Source of the DNA: Borrelia persica No12
Lineage (GTDB): Bacteria > Spirochaetota > Spirochaetia > Borreliales > Borreliaceae
Length of the DNA stretch: 64,000 nt
Direction of reading: 5' to 3'
Assembly (NCBI RefSeq): GCF_000500045.1
Contig: NZ_AYOT01000223.1
Coordinates: forward strand, 173,743-237,742
Every line of letters starts with the position of its first letter. Within the stretch, counting starts at the first letter, position 1. Positions 37,414 to 47,418 of the stretch are shown piece after piece. The notes beneath the pieces were generated by a model that was not told the origin of the DNA, did no database searches, and saw only the letters and a program-made list of their open reading frames with translations. The position numbers and the translations under genes were made by a program.

Positions 37414-38235
37414 ATGCGCAAATTGTTTTTTTATACAATCAGATTAATTTTTATTTTTTGTCTTAATATAAGCTTTTCTATATTTTATATGTTGTTGTAT
37501 AGAGGCAACTTGAGTATTTTTATTGTTTTTTTAACGTTTATAAATCTTTTTGTAATGGTCTCTTATTTAAGATATTTTTATGAAATTGATTTTAGAGAAA
37601 ATAGAGTTTTCTATAAAAGATTTTATTTTAAAATTGATTTTGATTTTAATGATATCATGTGGATTGAAAAAAGATTGTTAGATAATATGTTGATTTTAAG
37701 TTTAAATAATGGTCTACGAATCAAAATGTGTTTTTTAAGAAAAGAGTATTTGGGTAAGTTTTTTAAGAAACTTAGACTTATAAGAAGTGATTTATTTATT
37801 ACAAAAGTACAAGAATTTCCCATAAGATATTATGTATCAGGTATTTATTTGTTAATGTACTTATTTCGTATTTTGATTAATATTTTTGTTTATTATATTT
37901 CATTTGATAGTATAATAATGTTTTCTTTTGTTGTATTTTTAGGAACTAAGGTTTTAATAAAAGATATTTTGCTCTTTAGAGATTTAGTGATTTTTTATGA
38001 ATTTAGGGAAAATCTTGTTTATGAGAGAAAGATCTTTTCTGGCAAAGAGTATTCTTATAAGTTTTTCACTAAGGTGTTTGTTGATGATTCTGATTTAAAT
38101 AGAAATGGGTATTTATCTTTTACTTATCCTTATAAGAATGCCTTTAGAAAAGTTTATATCAGTAATGAAGGAATGTCTTATTCTATGAAAAAAGTATTTG
38201 CTTATATTGATAAGTATTTTAATAAGCGTTCTTAG
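37414..38235 (+). CDS. Membrane protein with two similar TM-plus-beta modules
   Basis: 273 aa, ATG start 14 nt after ychF. Residues about 8-52 form two membrane helices, then a soluble stretch beginning YEIDFRENRVFYKRFYFKID. Residues about 140-185 form a second helix pair, then IFYEFRENLVYERKIFSGK and a second soluble stretch. The two soluble parts resemble each other and have the look of bacterial PH-like domains (as in YdbS/YdbT), suggesting an internal duplication. No function can be assigned. It corresponds in position to BB0234. Confidence 0.8.
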   Translation: MRKLFFYTIRLIFIFCLNISFSIFYMLLYRGNLSIFIVFLTFINLFVMVSYLRYFYEIDFRENRVFYKRFYFKIDFDFNDIMWIEKRLLDNMLILSLNNGLRIKMCFLRKEYLGKFFKKLRLIRSDLFITKVQEFPIRYYVSGIYLLMYLFRILINIFVYYISFDSIIMFSFVVFLGTKVLIKDILLFRDLVIFYEFRENLVYERKIFSGKEYSYKFFTKVFVDDSDLNRNGYLSFTYPYKNAFRKVYISNEGMSYSMKKVFAYIDKYFNKRS

Positions 38236-38307
38236 TGTGTGATTGACTATATTCTAATTAGTTGGTATATTATTTATTATTATGCTTGCTGCATTAAGGA
38301 GTTTAAT

Positions 38308-38565
38308 TTGGGCAATAATCCATCAGCATTAAAACGAGCTCGGCAAAATTTGAAGCGAAATTTGAGAAACGTAAGTGTTAAGAGTGAATTAAAGACGCTA
38401 GAAAAACGTTGTATAAATCTTGTAAAAGAAGGCAAGAGAGATGAAGCTTTGCAATTTTTTAAGTTTGTTTCAAAAAAGTTAGATACTGCTGCTAGAAAGC
38501 GCATAATACATAAAAACAAAGCTGCACGTAAAAAATCAAATTTGAGTATTTTGTTATTACAGTAA
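38308..38565 (+). CDS. rpsT: 30S ribosomal protein bS20
   Basis: 85 aa from the TTG at 38308, 6 nt after AAGGAG, giving (M)GNNPSALKRARQNLKRNLRN, which matches the normal N-terminus. The open frame extends 23 codons upstream with a hydrophobic stretch unlike S20, so that extension is not used. The protein is Lys/Arg-rich and helical, binds 16S rRNA at the body of the 30S subunit. It heads rpsT-hbb-bactofilin. Confidence 0.95.
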   Translation: MGNNPSALKRARQNLKRNLRNVSVKSELKTLEKRCINLVKEGKRDEALQFFKFVSKKLDTAARKRIIHKNKAARKKSNLSILLLQ

Positions 38566-38576
38566 GGAACTAGCTT

Positions 38577-38903
38577 ATGTCTTTTTTAAGAAGACCCAAG
38601 GTTACTAAATCAGATATTGTTGACCAAATATTTTTGAACATTAAAAGTAATAATGAGAAATTAGAAAAAAAATATATAAGGCTTGTAGTTGATGCTTTTT
38701 TTGAAGAACTTAAAAACAGTCTTTGTCTTAATAATGTTATAGAATTTAGATCGTTTGGTACATTTGAGCTTAGAAAGAGAAAAGGTCGCCAAAATGCTCG
38801 TAATCCTCAGACAGGTGAATATGTGAATGTTGATGATCATCATGTTGCTTATTTTCGTCCAGGAAAAGATTTAAAAGAACGGGTTTGGAGCATTAAGGGA
38901 TAG
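38577..38903 (+). CDS. hbb: HU-family DNA-bending protein Hbb
   Basis: 108 aa, longer than E. coli HU (90) through an N-terminal extension, as in Borrelia Hbb. It bends DNA sharply and packs the chromosome. The beta-arm motif [22 protein letters not shown] near residue 78 includes the intercalating Pro; [17 protein letters not shown] precedes it. It is 11 nt after rpsT and 3 nt before the bactofilin gene, so all are one transcript. Confidence 0.96.
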   Translation: MSFLRRPKVTKSDIVDQIFLNIKSNNEKLEKKYIRLVVDAFFEELKNSLCLNNVIEFRSFGTFELRKRKGRQNARNPQTGEYVNVDDHHVAYFRPGKDLKERVWSIKG

Positions 38904-38906
38904 TTA

Positions 38907-39314
38907 ATGCCTGCAAATGTTAAGGATTCTTACAAATGGGATTGTAAGCTTGATTCAAGTTTAATTTTTAGAGGAAAGTTGAATTTTGAAGGTGCTTTAT
39001 ATCTTGATTCGTCTTTTGAAGGTGAAATATTTTCAGAAAAAGGAATACTTTTTATAGGTAAAAATAGTAAAGTGATTACTGATGTAGTAATTTGTGATAC
39101 ATTGATAATTGAGGGAATTTTAAAGGGAAATGTTAATGCTAGTAGTAAGGTTTATTTAAATAGTGGTTGTAAAATATATGGTGATGTTAAGACAAAAAAG
39201 ATATTTATTAATGATAATATAGTTTTTGATGGTAAATGTGAAATGATTAAATCTAATGAGAGCATAGATTTATTTTCTTTTACAGTGTCACAATTAAAAG
39301 ATACTTTGCAGTGA
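38907..39314 (+). CDS. Bactofilin (second copy)
   Basis: 135 aa. The bactofilin core (about 18-115) includes FRGKLNFEGALYLDSSFEG, GKNSKVITDVVICDTLIIEG and LNSGCKIYGDVKTKKIFIND, a run of short beta-helix turns. It is shorter than the bactofilin at 24804-25352 and lacks its longer tails. Context is nucleoid and ribosome genes, not a peptidase, so its partner is not obvious. The start is ATG, 3 nt after hbb. Confidence 0.9.
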   Translation: MPANVKDSYKWDCKLDSSLIFRGKLNFEGALYLDSSFEGEIFSEKGILFIGKNSKVITDVVICDTLIIEGILKGNVNASSKVYLNSGCKIYGDVKTKKIFINDNIVFDGKCEMIKSNESIDLFSFTVSQLKDTLQ

Positions 39315-39400
39315 ATTAATGTTATGTTTTATTATTTAATGATTAATTATTATTTTAAATAAAAATACCCTTCTTAAAAATTTATCTCATAGAGGAGATT

Positions 39401-40945
39401 ATGGATAAAAAATGTGAGGAATTTGATTTAGAGGATGAAATGAAGCGTTTAAATTCTTCTAAGGAATTAAAAATTGAAGATAATAATAAGAAAAAAATAG
39501 TTAAAGTTGTCACCAAAAAAGAACCTATTTCTGGTGGTTCTAAAAGTTCTAATATTGATAAATTAAGAGAATCTAATGAAATATTGCCTGATTTTGATTA
39601 TGATATACCCGATTCAGATTTGGAGAGCAGTATTAAGACTCTTGAACAAAGTAATATTATTAATTTTTTAGGTGGTAAGGATTCTATAGTTGTTGATGTT
39701 CTTTATGATAAGCCAATTACTGAAATTAGAAAAGTTGTTGAAGGACTTGGTACTAATCATACTATTGCAGTAACAATGAAAAAGACAGAATTGATATTTT
39801 TGCTTGTTAAAATATTAACAGAACATAATATTAATGTTCTATTTACTGGTGTTCTTGATGTTTTAAGTGATGGCTATGGTTTTTTGCGTACAGCATCTAA
39901 TTCTTATCTATCTGGTGGCAATGATGTTTATGTTTCGCCGTCTCAAATTAGGCTTTTTAATTTGAGGACGGGTGATATTTTGTATGGACAAATTAGATCC
40001 CCAAGAGAAGGTGAGCGATTTTTTGCAATGATTAAGATTAAAAGTATTAATGATCAGGATCCTACATTTGCACAAAATAGAATACCTTTTGATAATTTAA
40101 CACCTTTATATCCTAGTTCAAAATTAGATCTTGAGTATGAAAATTGTAATATTTCTACAAGGCTTATTAATTTGTTTGCACCTATTGGAAAAGGACAAAG
40201 GGCGCTAATAGTGTCACCTCCAAAAGCTGGGAAAACTACCTTACTTCAAAAAATAGCCAATGCAATTACTACTAATTATCCAGACATTATCTTAATGATT
40301 TTACTTATTGATGAGAGACCTGAAGAGGTTACTGATATGATTCGTGGTGTTAAGGGTGAGGTAATTGCATCTAATTTTGATGAACAGGCTAGTAGACATG
40401 TGCAGGTTGCAGAGATGGTTATAGAGAAGGCAAAAAGATTAGTTGAGAACAAGAAAGATGTTGTTATTCTTTTAGATTCAATTACAAGGCTTGCTAGAGC
40501 TTATAATCAGACTATGCCAACTTCTGGCAAGATACTCTCAGGGGGTGTTGATTCTAATGCTTTACACAAACCAAAAAGGTTTTTTGGTTCTGCTAGAAAT
40601 ATTGAAGAAGGAGGTAGTCTTACTATTATAGCTACAGCTTTAGTTGATACTGGAAGTAAGATGGATGAAGTTATATTTGAGGAATTTAAGAGTACTGGTA
40701 ATATGGAACTGATTCTTGATAGAAGTTTGGCAGATAGAAGACTCTTTCCTGCTATTAATATTAAAAAATCAGGTACAAGGAAGGAAGAATTGCTTTTAAG
40801 TGAAGAAGAGCGTTCTAAAATTTTACTTATTAGAAAAATTTTAGGTGGTGTTGATGATTATGAAGGAGTTGAGGCTTTAGTTGAGAAGATGAAAAAGAGT
40901 AAAAACAATGAAATTTTCTTAAAGACCATGAGCAATGGGGATTAA
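39401..40945 (+). CDS. rho: Transcription termination factor Rho
   Basis: 514 aa, longer than E. coli Rho (419) because of an N-terminal charged extension of about 80 residues. The RNA-binding cold-shock-like domain is near residues 145-225 ([20 protein letters not shown]), Walker [14 protein letters not shown] near residue 270, Walker [17 protein letters not shown] near 355, and the R-loop [19 protein letters not shown] near 405. It is a hexameric RNA helicase that ends transcription. GAGGAG precedes the ATG. The 86-nt upstream gap is AT-rich and may carry the promoter. Confidence 0.97.
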   Translation: MDKKCEEFDLEDEMKRLNSSKELKIEDNNKKKIVKVVTKKEPISGGSKSSNIDKLRESNEILPDFDYDIPDSDLESSIKTLEQSNIINFLGGKDSIVVDVLYDKPITEIRKVVEGLGTNHTIAVTMKKTELIFLLVKILTEHNINVLFTGVLDVLSDGYGFLRTASNSYLSGGNDVYVSPSQIRLFNLRTGDILYGQIRSPREGERFFAMIKIKSINDQDPTFAQNRIPFDNLTPLYPSSKLDLEYENCNISTRLINLFAPIGKGQRALIVSPPKAGKTTLLQKIANAITTNYPDIILMILLIDERPEEVTDMIRGVKGEVIASNFDEQASRHVQVAEMVIEKAKRLVENKKDVVILLDSITRLARAYNQTMPTSGKILSGGVDSNALHKPKRFFGSARNIEEGGSLTIIATALVDTGSKMDEVIFEEFKSTGNMELILDRSLADRRLFPAINIKKSGTRKEELLLSEEERSKILLIRKILGGVDDYEGVEALVEKMKKSKNNEIFLKTMSNGD

Positions 40946-41002
40946 GAAAATTGACTTTATTTAAAATTTAAACTAAATTTTGATTAAATTAGGAGAGGCG
41001 TT

Positions 41003-41251
41003 ATGCAAAAAGACATACATCCTGTTAGTAATTTGGTAGTGTTTAAAGATGGTGCTAATGGTACTATGTTTTTAACTAGATCAACTTTAACTTCGAAAGA
41101 AACAATTAAGTATAGCGATAATAAAGAGTATCCATTAATTACTGTTGAGATTACAAGCAAATCACATCCTTTTTATACAGGCCAGCAAAAGTTTGTGGAT
41201 GCAGCAGGTAGAATTGACAAGTTTAACAAAAAATATAAAAAGATTAACTAG
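41003..41251 (+). CDS. rpmE: 50S ribosomal protein bL31 (type B, Cys-free)
   Basis: 82 aa. It begins [20 protein letters not shown] and ends [20 protein letters not shown], the bL31 signature. No CxxC pair is present, so this is the zinc-independent form, which fits the low-metal habit of Borrelia. AGGAGAGG precedes the ATG. It follows rho by 57 nt. Confidence 0.96.
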   Translation: MQKDIHPVSNLVVFKDGANGTMFLTRSTLTSKETIKYSDNKEYPLITVEITSKSHPFYTGQQKFVDAAGRIDKFNKKYKKIN

Positions 41252-41270
41252 TCTTTTTTATTTTTTGTTT
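41237..41270. terminator. Shared terminator between rpmE and the M16 protease gene
   Basis: AAAAAGA (41237-41243) pairs with TCTTTTT (41252-41258) around an 8-nt loop and is followed by a T-rich tail on the + strand; the symmetric A-rich flank gives the - strand a similar structure. The stem is AT-rich and weak, and it starts inside the last codons of rpmE. Confidence 0.4.
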
Positions 41271-44189
41271 TTAATATATTTTTTTTACCCTATATTTTTT
41301 TCCAATAAATGTTTCTAGTTTTATTTTATCATCTTCATAGATTGTATTGCTAACAAGAGATGTGATACTGTTTTTTTGCTTTAATTGATGTAGTACTTGT
41401 TCAGATATTTCTTTTATGTCTTTACTTGTTATTTTAAAATAATTATCTCTTATATTTTGTCTTAAATCATCGCTAATATTTAGTATTTTTCTTTTATAGC
41501 TTTGTAATATTTCTGTAGATTTTGTTTTTGCATTTGTATTAAGTCCAATTACTCCTATTAAATATGTGTATATTTCGTCATATTTAATTTCATTATTGGC
41601 CAATTCTTCTAATGATGCTTCAAAAGCCTGATACGTTTTTATAAAATTTGGATCTCGATATGATGCAAAAGAAAATATTCCATTTGAAATAGACGCAAAT
41701 GCACCATACGCACCACCAGCAACTCTGATCTTTTCCCACAATATTCCGCTTTTTAATATATGTGTTAAGAAACTTATTTTTGGATAAGCTTCGTCTGTTA
41801 TTTTATAGCTTGTAAAACTCATAGAATTAAAAGATATTTTTGATGGAATGATCATTATCTCTCTTAAGACATTATTTGATGGTTGTATTGTGGTTGAGTT
41901 ATTGGTATAAACTTTTTCGCTTAAGCTTTCTTTTAATCTAAGTAATTCATCTTCTAATTTTTGAATAACATCTTTGGTATTACCTATAAGTAGTGATGAG
42001 AGATTATTTTTGAAAATTATTTTATTTTTTAAGTTTTCTAAATTACATGCAATTTCTTTTAAAGAGTCTATGTCGGTTTTTATTTTTTGCCAATGTTCTC
42101 TTCCTGTAATACCAAATTGAAGTTCTTGTAGATATTTGCTTTGACTTAATTTTGATTCTGATCTTGTTGTTGCTAATATGTGTCCTTTGGGAATGAGTAT
42201 TGATTTGAAATCATTTTTTAGCTCTAAGATTATCTCTTTTAATCTATTGTAATCATGAAAATCTGTATTGATTAAAATTTCTTTGATTAATGTAAACGAT
42301 TCTTGTATTTTATTGTTAAATGATTTGAAATTTATATTAAATATATTGATCATGTTTCCTTGAATATCTTCTTCATAGCTTTCATATATATTGAGTTGTC
42401 CTAGAGTATTTTGAATTTTATTATTTAAATCTATATATGAGTAATTCTTAGTAGATAAATCCTGAATGGCTCTTTTAAATAAAGATAGGTACATAAAGTC
42501 TTCTTTTTGTAGAAAATCTAATTTAAAAAATAGGTATACATTAAATATGTTGTTATTTTTTTTCAACTCAAATGTATGTGCCTGAAGTTCGGGATTTTGA
42601 TTTAAAATTAAACTTTTTTCAACTTCTCTTGGTAGATCTTCTATCTTTAGTATCGGAATTTTGACGATATCAGATTTGAGATCGTCCTTTTTTTGATAGT
42701 TTTTAAATTGGTTGTAATCTTTAGTAAATTCTGAAAATTTTTCTGGATTTTTTTTAATATCAATTTCTCTATCCATTAATTTTTTTTCTATTTCTTCTTC
42801 CATTTCTTTAAGTACTTTATCTGATGGATTAAAGTGGATTAGAGTATGGTGATTATTGTTTAGTAAGTATTTTTCTATTAAATTTTCGAAATAAGGTTCC
42901 CCTTGCTTTAATTTGTTTTTAATCTCATCTAGATGACAATTAATTTTTAAAGTTTCAGTTGGATGCATTCCATGTATCCATCCTTTAAAACTTTTCATCA
43001 TTAAATCAATAGGCCAACCTTGTCCTTTTTCTTCTTTTAGTGCAAATTCATAACCAAATAGAATACCCTGTATTAATTCTTGTGGAATTTTTACTTTTAC
43101 AAGGTTTTTAAGTTCTTTGAAAACCTTGTCTTTAAATTCTTCTATTTTGCCTGGAAGTACATTTTGTAATCCAAATGAAAATACACATTCTTTTATATCT
43201 GTGTTAATTCCACTAACATTGGCTATTACATCACCAATTTCGCTCTTTAGCATATTGATAGTAAATTGGCAGGAACTGTCTAGAAGTATTTCTGATAAAA
43301 TTTCAAGACCAATATTTTCTTTAATATTTTCAATATCAGTACATAACCAATTTATTGCATATACTCCTAGTGTAGTTTCAGTTTCTTTTGGAATGTCAAA
43401 ACTTAATGTTTTACTTTGTTTCCATCTTGTGATTTTATCTATGTTGTGATTAAGGTTTGATTTTTTATTTGTGTTGGGTCTAATGATATATTTTTCAATG
43501 AAATTAAGATTTTTATTGGTGTCAATATTGCCAAATAAAAATATTTTGCAATTTTTTAGTGTATAGTGTTTTTTATAAAATTCAATAAATTCTTCGTATG
43601 TAAGGTCAATAATATTGATAGGGTTTCCTCCAGAGTCGTATTGGTAGGGCCCTTGTGAGAAAAGAGAATTAGTTGCAATTTCGTTAATTAAAGAATTTTT
43701 ACTTGAATAATTGCCTTTCATTTCATTTAAAACAATACCAGATGGTTTAAAGGTGTTTGGATTTATATTGTAACCCTCTTGCATAAAAGCTTCTTTTTTA
43801 AGCAAGGGATTAAAAACGGCATCAGCATATATTTTGAATAAATTAAAATAATCTTTTTGTATTGTAGATGCTGCTGGATAGAGAGTTTTATCTGGAAATG
43901 TCATTGCATTTAAAAATGTATTTAGGCTGCCTTTCATTAAATAGAGGAATGGATCTTTTATTCTATACTTGTTTGACCCACAAAAAATTGCGTGTTCTAA
44001 AATGTGTGCAACTCCTGTATTGTTGCAAGGAATAGTTTTAAATGCTATTCCAAAGGCATTTTCTTTAAATGTGCTATTTTTTAGTTCAAATATTTCTAAC
44101 CCACTTTCGTGTTTAAAATAAGATCCTTCAGCATCATATTCTTCTAAGTAAGTTTTTGAGATTAAATTAAAAAATTTTTTTTTCTTCAT
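41271..44189 (-). CDS. M16C-type zinc metalloprotease (PreP/falcilysin-like)
   Basis: 972 aa, the size of the PreP-like M16C group, which form a closed chamber and degrade peptides. The inverted zinc motif HxxEH is present as HILEHAIFCGS near residue 61, and the downstream Glu ligand is in the following helix region (about 130-145, GIVLNEMKGNYSS). Two M16 halves are joined by a helical hairpin around residues 470-540. The RVAGGAYGAFASIS segment near residue 830 is the typical substrate-site 'R..GGAYG'. No signal peptide is seen, so it is probably cytoplasmic. It follows the lipoprotein gene by 12 nt. Confidence 0.93.
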   Translation of the reverse strand: MKKKKFFNLISKTYLEEYDAEGSYFKHESGLEIFELKNSTFKENAFGIAFKTIPCNNTGVAHILEHAIFCGSNKYRIKDPFLYLMKGSLNTFLNAMTFPDKTLYPAASTIQKDYFNLFKIYADAVFNPLLKKEAFMQEGYNINPNTFKPSGIVLNEMKGNYSSKNSLINEIATNSLFSQGPYQYDSGGNPINIIDLTYEEFIEFYKKHYTLKNCKIFLFGNIDTNKNLNFIEKYIIRPNTNKKSNLNHNIDKITRWKQSKTLSFDIPKETETTLGVYAINWLCTDIENIKENIGLEILSEILLDSSCQFTINMLKSEIGDVIANVSGINTDIKECVFSFGLQNVLPGKIEEFKDKVFKELKNLVKVKIPQELIQGILFGYEFALKEEKGQGWPIDLMMKSFKGWIHGMHPTETLKINCHLDEIKNKLKQGEPYFENLIEKYLLNNNHHTLIHFNPSDKVLKEMEEEIEKKLMDREIDIKKNPEKFSEFTKDYNQFKNYQKKDDLKSDIVKIPILKIEDLPREVEKSLILNQNPELQAHTFELKKNNNIFNVYLFFKLDFLQKEDFMYLSLFKRAIQDLSTKNYSYIDLNNKIQNTLGQLNIYESYEEDIQGNMINIFNINFKSFNNKIQESFTLIKEILINTDFHDYNRLKEIILELKNDFKSILIPKGHILATTRSESKLSQSKYLQELQFGITGREHWQKIKTDIDSLKEIACNLENLKNKIIFKNNLSSLLIGNTKDVIQKLEDELLRLKESLSEKVYTNNSTTIQPSNNVLREIMIIPSKISFNSMSFTSYKITDEAYPKISFLTHILKSGILWEKIRVAGGAYGAFASISNGIFSFASYRDPNFIKTYQAFEASLEELANNEIKYDEIYTYLIGVIGLNTNAKTKSTEILQSYKRKILNISDDLRQNIRDNYFKITSKDIKEISEQVLHQLKQKNSITSLVSNTIYEDDKIKLETFIGKKYRVKKIY

Positions 44190-44201
44190 TAATAATTTAT
44201 T

Positions 44202-44918
44202 TTATCCTTGTTTGATATATTTTTGTGATTCTTCTTCGCTAAATTCAAATATGTTTTCTGTATGATCTGTTGTTTCTAAATTAAATACGTAGAGTGGGAA
44301 TTTTACTATTATTTTTTTATTTTCAAAATAAATTACTGCTTGTTGTAAATCAAATAGTAATTCATTTTGATATGTTTTTGTAACTTTTTCTTTGATTTTG
44401 TGAGTAAAATAAGGAAATGCTTCCTTTACATTAATGATTTCGTCTATATTATAAATATAATTCCCATTGTTGTTAATATAGTAACTTCTATAGTTTGTTA
44501 TGTGTGTATCATTTATTTCTTGAGTTGTATTTATTATTATTGTGTGAATATCATATCCATGGTAAATTTCATAATCTATGTTTAAACTTGGTTTTTGGGC
44601 ATCTTGATTGGTGTTTTGAGTTGCGCTTTCTAAGTTAGAAACTATTTCGTTTGCATAATTTGTAATCTCATCATTGAGTGATTTTATATTATTGTTTTCT
44701 GTTTGTTGAGTTATTACCTTGGGTATTCTGATTTTATATTTAAATAATTCGTTTTCTTTTTCTGCTGAGATAGGTTGAATTATCATTTCATTTTTTGTGT
44801 TATAAAATGTATTAATGTCATTAAAACTTACTTTCTTTGATTTTTTTGCACATCCTAGCAAAGTTATCAGTAAGGACGTTAAAATAAATATTTTTTGAGC
44901 CGTTGATGATTTTACCAT
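44202..44918 (-). CDS. Lipoprotein with DUF3298-like domain
   Basis: 238 aa. The signal LTSLLITLLGCAKKSKK ends in a lipobox with Cys near residue 23. The remainder resembles the DUF4163/DUF3298 pair (RsiV-like): KYKIRIPKVI... for the first half, a FPYFTHKIKEKVTKTY segment and the C-terminal FEFSEEESQKYI for the second. Likely exposed at a membrane surface in the periplasm. It is divergent from serS and heads a two-gene unit with the M16 protease. Confidence 0.82.
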   Translation of the reverse strand: MVKSSTAQKIFILTSLLITLLGCAKKSKKVSFNDINTFYNTKNEMIIQPISAEKENELFKYKIRIPKVITQQTENNNIKSLNDEITNYANEIVSNLESATQNTNQDAQKPSLNIDYEIYHGYDIHTIIINTTQEINDTHITNYRSYYINNNGNYIYNIDEIINVKEAFPYFTHKIKEKVTKTYQNELLFDLQQAVIYFENKKIIVKFPLYVFNLETTDHTENIFEFSEEESQKYIKQG

Positions 44919-45059
44919 AAAGATATTTTTCTCCGTATATATAAGTTTGTTCTATTATTGTCATCAAATATTATATAATACTTATTATACATAATTAATA
45001 TGATTTGTTTTTTATTTGTTTTAGTTATTTGTAATTAAATTTATGTTGGGAGTTCTGTG

Positions 45060-46334
45060 ATGCTTGACTTAAAGTTTATAAGGGATAATTTAGAACTTGT
45101 TATGGAAAATATTAAAAATAGGGGATTGAAATTAAAACTTGATTTGTTGATTTCTTTTGATGATGAGCGCAGGAAACTTACTACAAAGATAAGTGAATTG
45201 AATGCTGCTAAGAATGAAAATGCTAATGCTATGAGAGACAATATGGATGATTCTGGTAAGCATCATTTAATAGAGAAGGGTAAAGTTTTAAAATCTGAAA
45301 TTTCAGATTTAGAAGAAAAATTGGTTCATGTGACATCAAGACTTTTAATGGAACATAAACGAATTCCAAATATTTCTGCCCCTGATGTTCCTATTGGTGT
45401 TAGTGAGGAGGATAATGTTGTATTAAAAGTTTCGGGGAATATTCCAAAATTTGATTTTAAGCCAAAAGATCATTTAGAGATTGGTATGCATTTGGATCTT
45501 TTTGATTTTGAAAAAGCACGTGAAGTTAGTGGTAATAAGTTTTATTATCTTAAAAATGAGGCTGTTCTTTTGGAACTTGCATTGATTAATTTTGCTTTTA
45601 GTAAACTTAAATCAAAGGGGTTTGATTTGTTCATTACACCTGATGTTGCACGAGAATTTATAGTCGATGGGATTGGGTTTAATCCACGTGGTGTTGAGAG
45701 TAATATTTATAAAATTGAAGATACGGATAAATATCTTATTGGCACGTCTGAGATTACTCTTGGTGGGTATTATTATGATACTATATTAGACCTCAAATCT
45801 CCGCTCAAAATGGCAGGGCTTTCACATTGTTTTCGTAGAGAGGCTGGTGCAGCTGGGCAATTTTCTAAGGGACTCTATAGGGTTCATCAGTTTAGTAAGG
45901 TCGAAATGTTTTGTCTTTGTAAGAGTGAAGATTCCGATCGTATTCACGATGAATTTTTGGCATTAGAAGAAGAAATTTTTACAGAACTTGAAATTCCATA
46001 TAGAGTTTTAAACGTTTGTTCTTGTGAGCTTGGTGCTTCAGCTTATAAGAAGTATGATATTGAAGCTTGGATGCCAGGTAGGGGCGAGAATGGCGATTAT
46101 GGAGAGGTGACTTCAACTTCAAATTGTACAGATTATCAGTCAAGGCGACTTAAAATTAGATATAAAGATGATGGTAAGAGTAAATTTGTACATATGATAA
46201 ATGGAACTGCAATAGCCTCAACTAGAACCATTATTGCTATACTTGAAAATTTTCAAGATGAAAGAGGAGGTGTGCGTATACCTAAAAATCTGGTTAAGTA
46301 TACGGGTTTTGATTATATATCTCCTAAGGATTAG
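45060..46334 (+). CDS. serS: Seryl-tRNA synthetase
   Basis: 424 aa from the ATG at 45060 (a GTG directly before it is less likely), with GGGAG upstream. It charges tRNA-Ser. The N-terminal helical hairpin arm (about 25-105) that reads the long variable arm of tRNA-Ser is visible as a coiled coil. Class II motifs follow: [11 protein letters not shown] near residue 230, [21 protein letters not shown] (motif 2) near 258, and the motif 3 segment [16 protein letters not shown] near 380. It ends 2 bp from the opposing dusA stop. Confidence 0.97.
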   Translation: MLDLKFIRDNLELVMENIKNRGLKLKLDLLISFDDERRKLTTKISELNAAKNENANAMRDNMDDSGKHHLIEKGKVLKSEISDLEEKLVHVTSRLLMEHKRIPNISAPDVPIGVSEEDNVVLKVSGNIPKFDFKPKDHLEIGMHLDLFDFEKAREVSGNKFYYLKNEAVLLELALINFAFSKLKSKGFDLFITPDVAREFIVDGIGFNPRGVESNIYKIEDTDKYLIGTSEITLGGYYYDTILDLKSPLKMAGLSHCFRREAGAAGQFSKGLYRVHQFSKVEMFCLCKSEDSDRIHDEFLALEEEIFTELEIPYRVLNVCSCELGASAYKKYDIEAWMPGRGENGDYGEVTSTSNCTDYQSRRLKIRYKDDGKSKFVHMINGTAIASTRTIIAILENFQDERGGVRIPKNLVKYTGFDYISPKD

Positions 46335-46336
46335 TC

Positions 46337-47344
46337 CTAAAAATTAGAGTTTAGGGTGTCTTCTCTTAGGTGTTCAATTGCACTTAATAATATTTCATGT
46401 TTTTTAAGATTTGGGGGAAAAGGTGCAGTTAAAGCTTGTCTAAATTTGCAGGCATTCTTTTGAGAATATGCTATTCTCATCATGTGTTTTAGTATAATGT
46501 TACTTGCGGAGTGTTCGTTGTATTCTTTGACATATTCTACCATATTAAGCAATATTTCTTTTCTTGTTGGTATTTCTTTTTTTTCTCCTAAAAATTCTCT
46601 TGCGATTTTTGCAGCAAAATAAGGATTTTGTGCTGCGGCTCTTCCAATCATTACAGAATCTACATGAGATAAGTGTGTTTTTATATGTTCACTATTGGTA
46701 ATTCCGCCGTTTATTTCTATAAATATGTTTTTGTATTCTTTTTTGAGTTGATACACAAAATCGTGTTTTAGTTTTGGAATATTATGATTGTCTTCAGGAG
46801 AGTATCCATTTAATATGGCTATTCGTGCATGAACAATAAAATTTTTGATTTCGTATTCTATGATTTTGTCTACAAAGTGTTTCAGTTCTGTGTAGGTTTC
46901 TTCGTGATATTCTTTTTTATTTTGTCTTATGCCTATTCTATGTTTGATTGAAATGGGCTTTTTTGTGTTTTTTTTCATTGCTTTTAAGATTTTGCCTACT
47001 TGAGTTGGGTTTTGCATTAGACAAGCCCCATAATTTACTTTTTGAATACGGGATGATGGGCATCCAACATTGAGATTATATTCGTCAAAATTAAATTTGT
47101 TTTCAAGAATTTCTATTGCTTTTGCAGCGTCATTTTCACAGTTTGTTGCTATTTGAATTGCTATTGGAGAGTCATTGGTATTTTGTTTTACAATTGTATT
47201 TAGATTTCCCATGATAATTGATTTTGCAGAAATCATTGGAGTGTATAGAGTGATTTTTTTTGATAATAGTCTTATTATGTACCTAAAGTGTTCATCTGTA
47301 ATTGCTACCATTGGTGCTATTGCTATTTTTCTATTTATTAACAT
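46337..47344 (-). CDS. dusA: tRNA-dihydrouridine synthase A
   Basis: 335 aa. A flavin enzyme that reduces uridines in the tRNA D-loop. The N-terminal IAIAPMVAITDEHFRYIIRL matches the DusA-type start. NVGCPSSRIQKVNYGACLMQ near residue 95 holds the catalytic Cys (GACLM). KHRIGI and the GYSPEDNHNIPKLKHDFVYQ segment near residue 190 resemble DusA more than DusB; IEINGGI follows. It converges on serS with essentially no intergenic space. Confidence 0.9.
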   Translation of the reverse strand: MLINRKIAIAPMVAITDEHFRYIIRLLSKKITLYTPMISAKSIIMGNLNTIVKQNTNDSPIAIQIATNCENDAAKAIEILENKFNFDEYNLNVGCPSSRIQKVNYGACLMQNPTQVGKILKAMKKNTKKPISIKHRIGIRQNKKEYHEETYTELKHFVDKIIEYEIKNFIVHARIAILNGYSPEDNHNIPKLKHDFVYQLKKEYKNIFIEINGGITNSEHIKTHLSHVDSVMIGRAAAQNPYFAAKIAREFLGEKKEIPTRKEILLNMVEYVKEYNEHSASNIILKHMMRIAYSQKNACKFRQALTAPFPPNLKKHEILLSAIEHLREDTLNSNF

Positions 47345-47418
47345 TTCATAATATGTTAAAATAAATCATTCAGTTTGACAATGTTGTTTTTATGAAATTA
47401 AGGGAGGGGGTAAGATTT

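Noticed and set aside
38239..38307. Longer N-terminus for bS20
   Set aside because: The 23 extra residues are hydrophobic and unlike any S20; the TTG at 38308 has AAGGAG at proper distance and yields the normal N-terminus.
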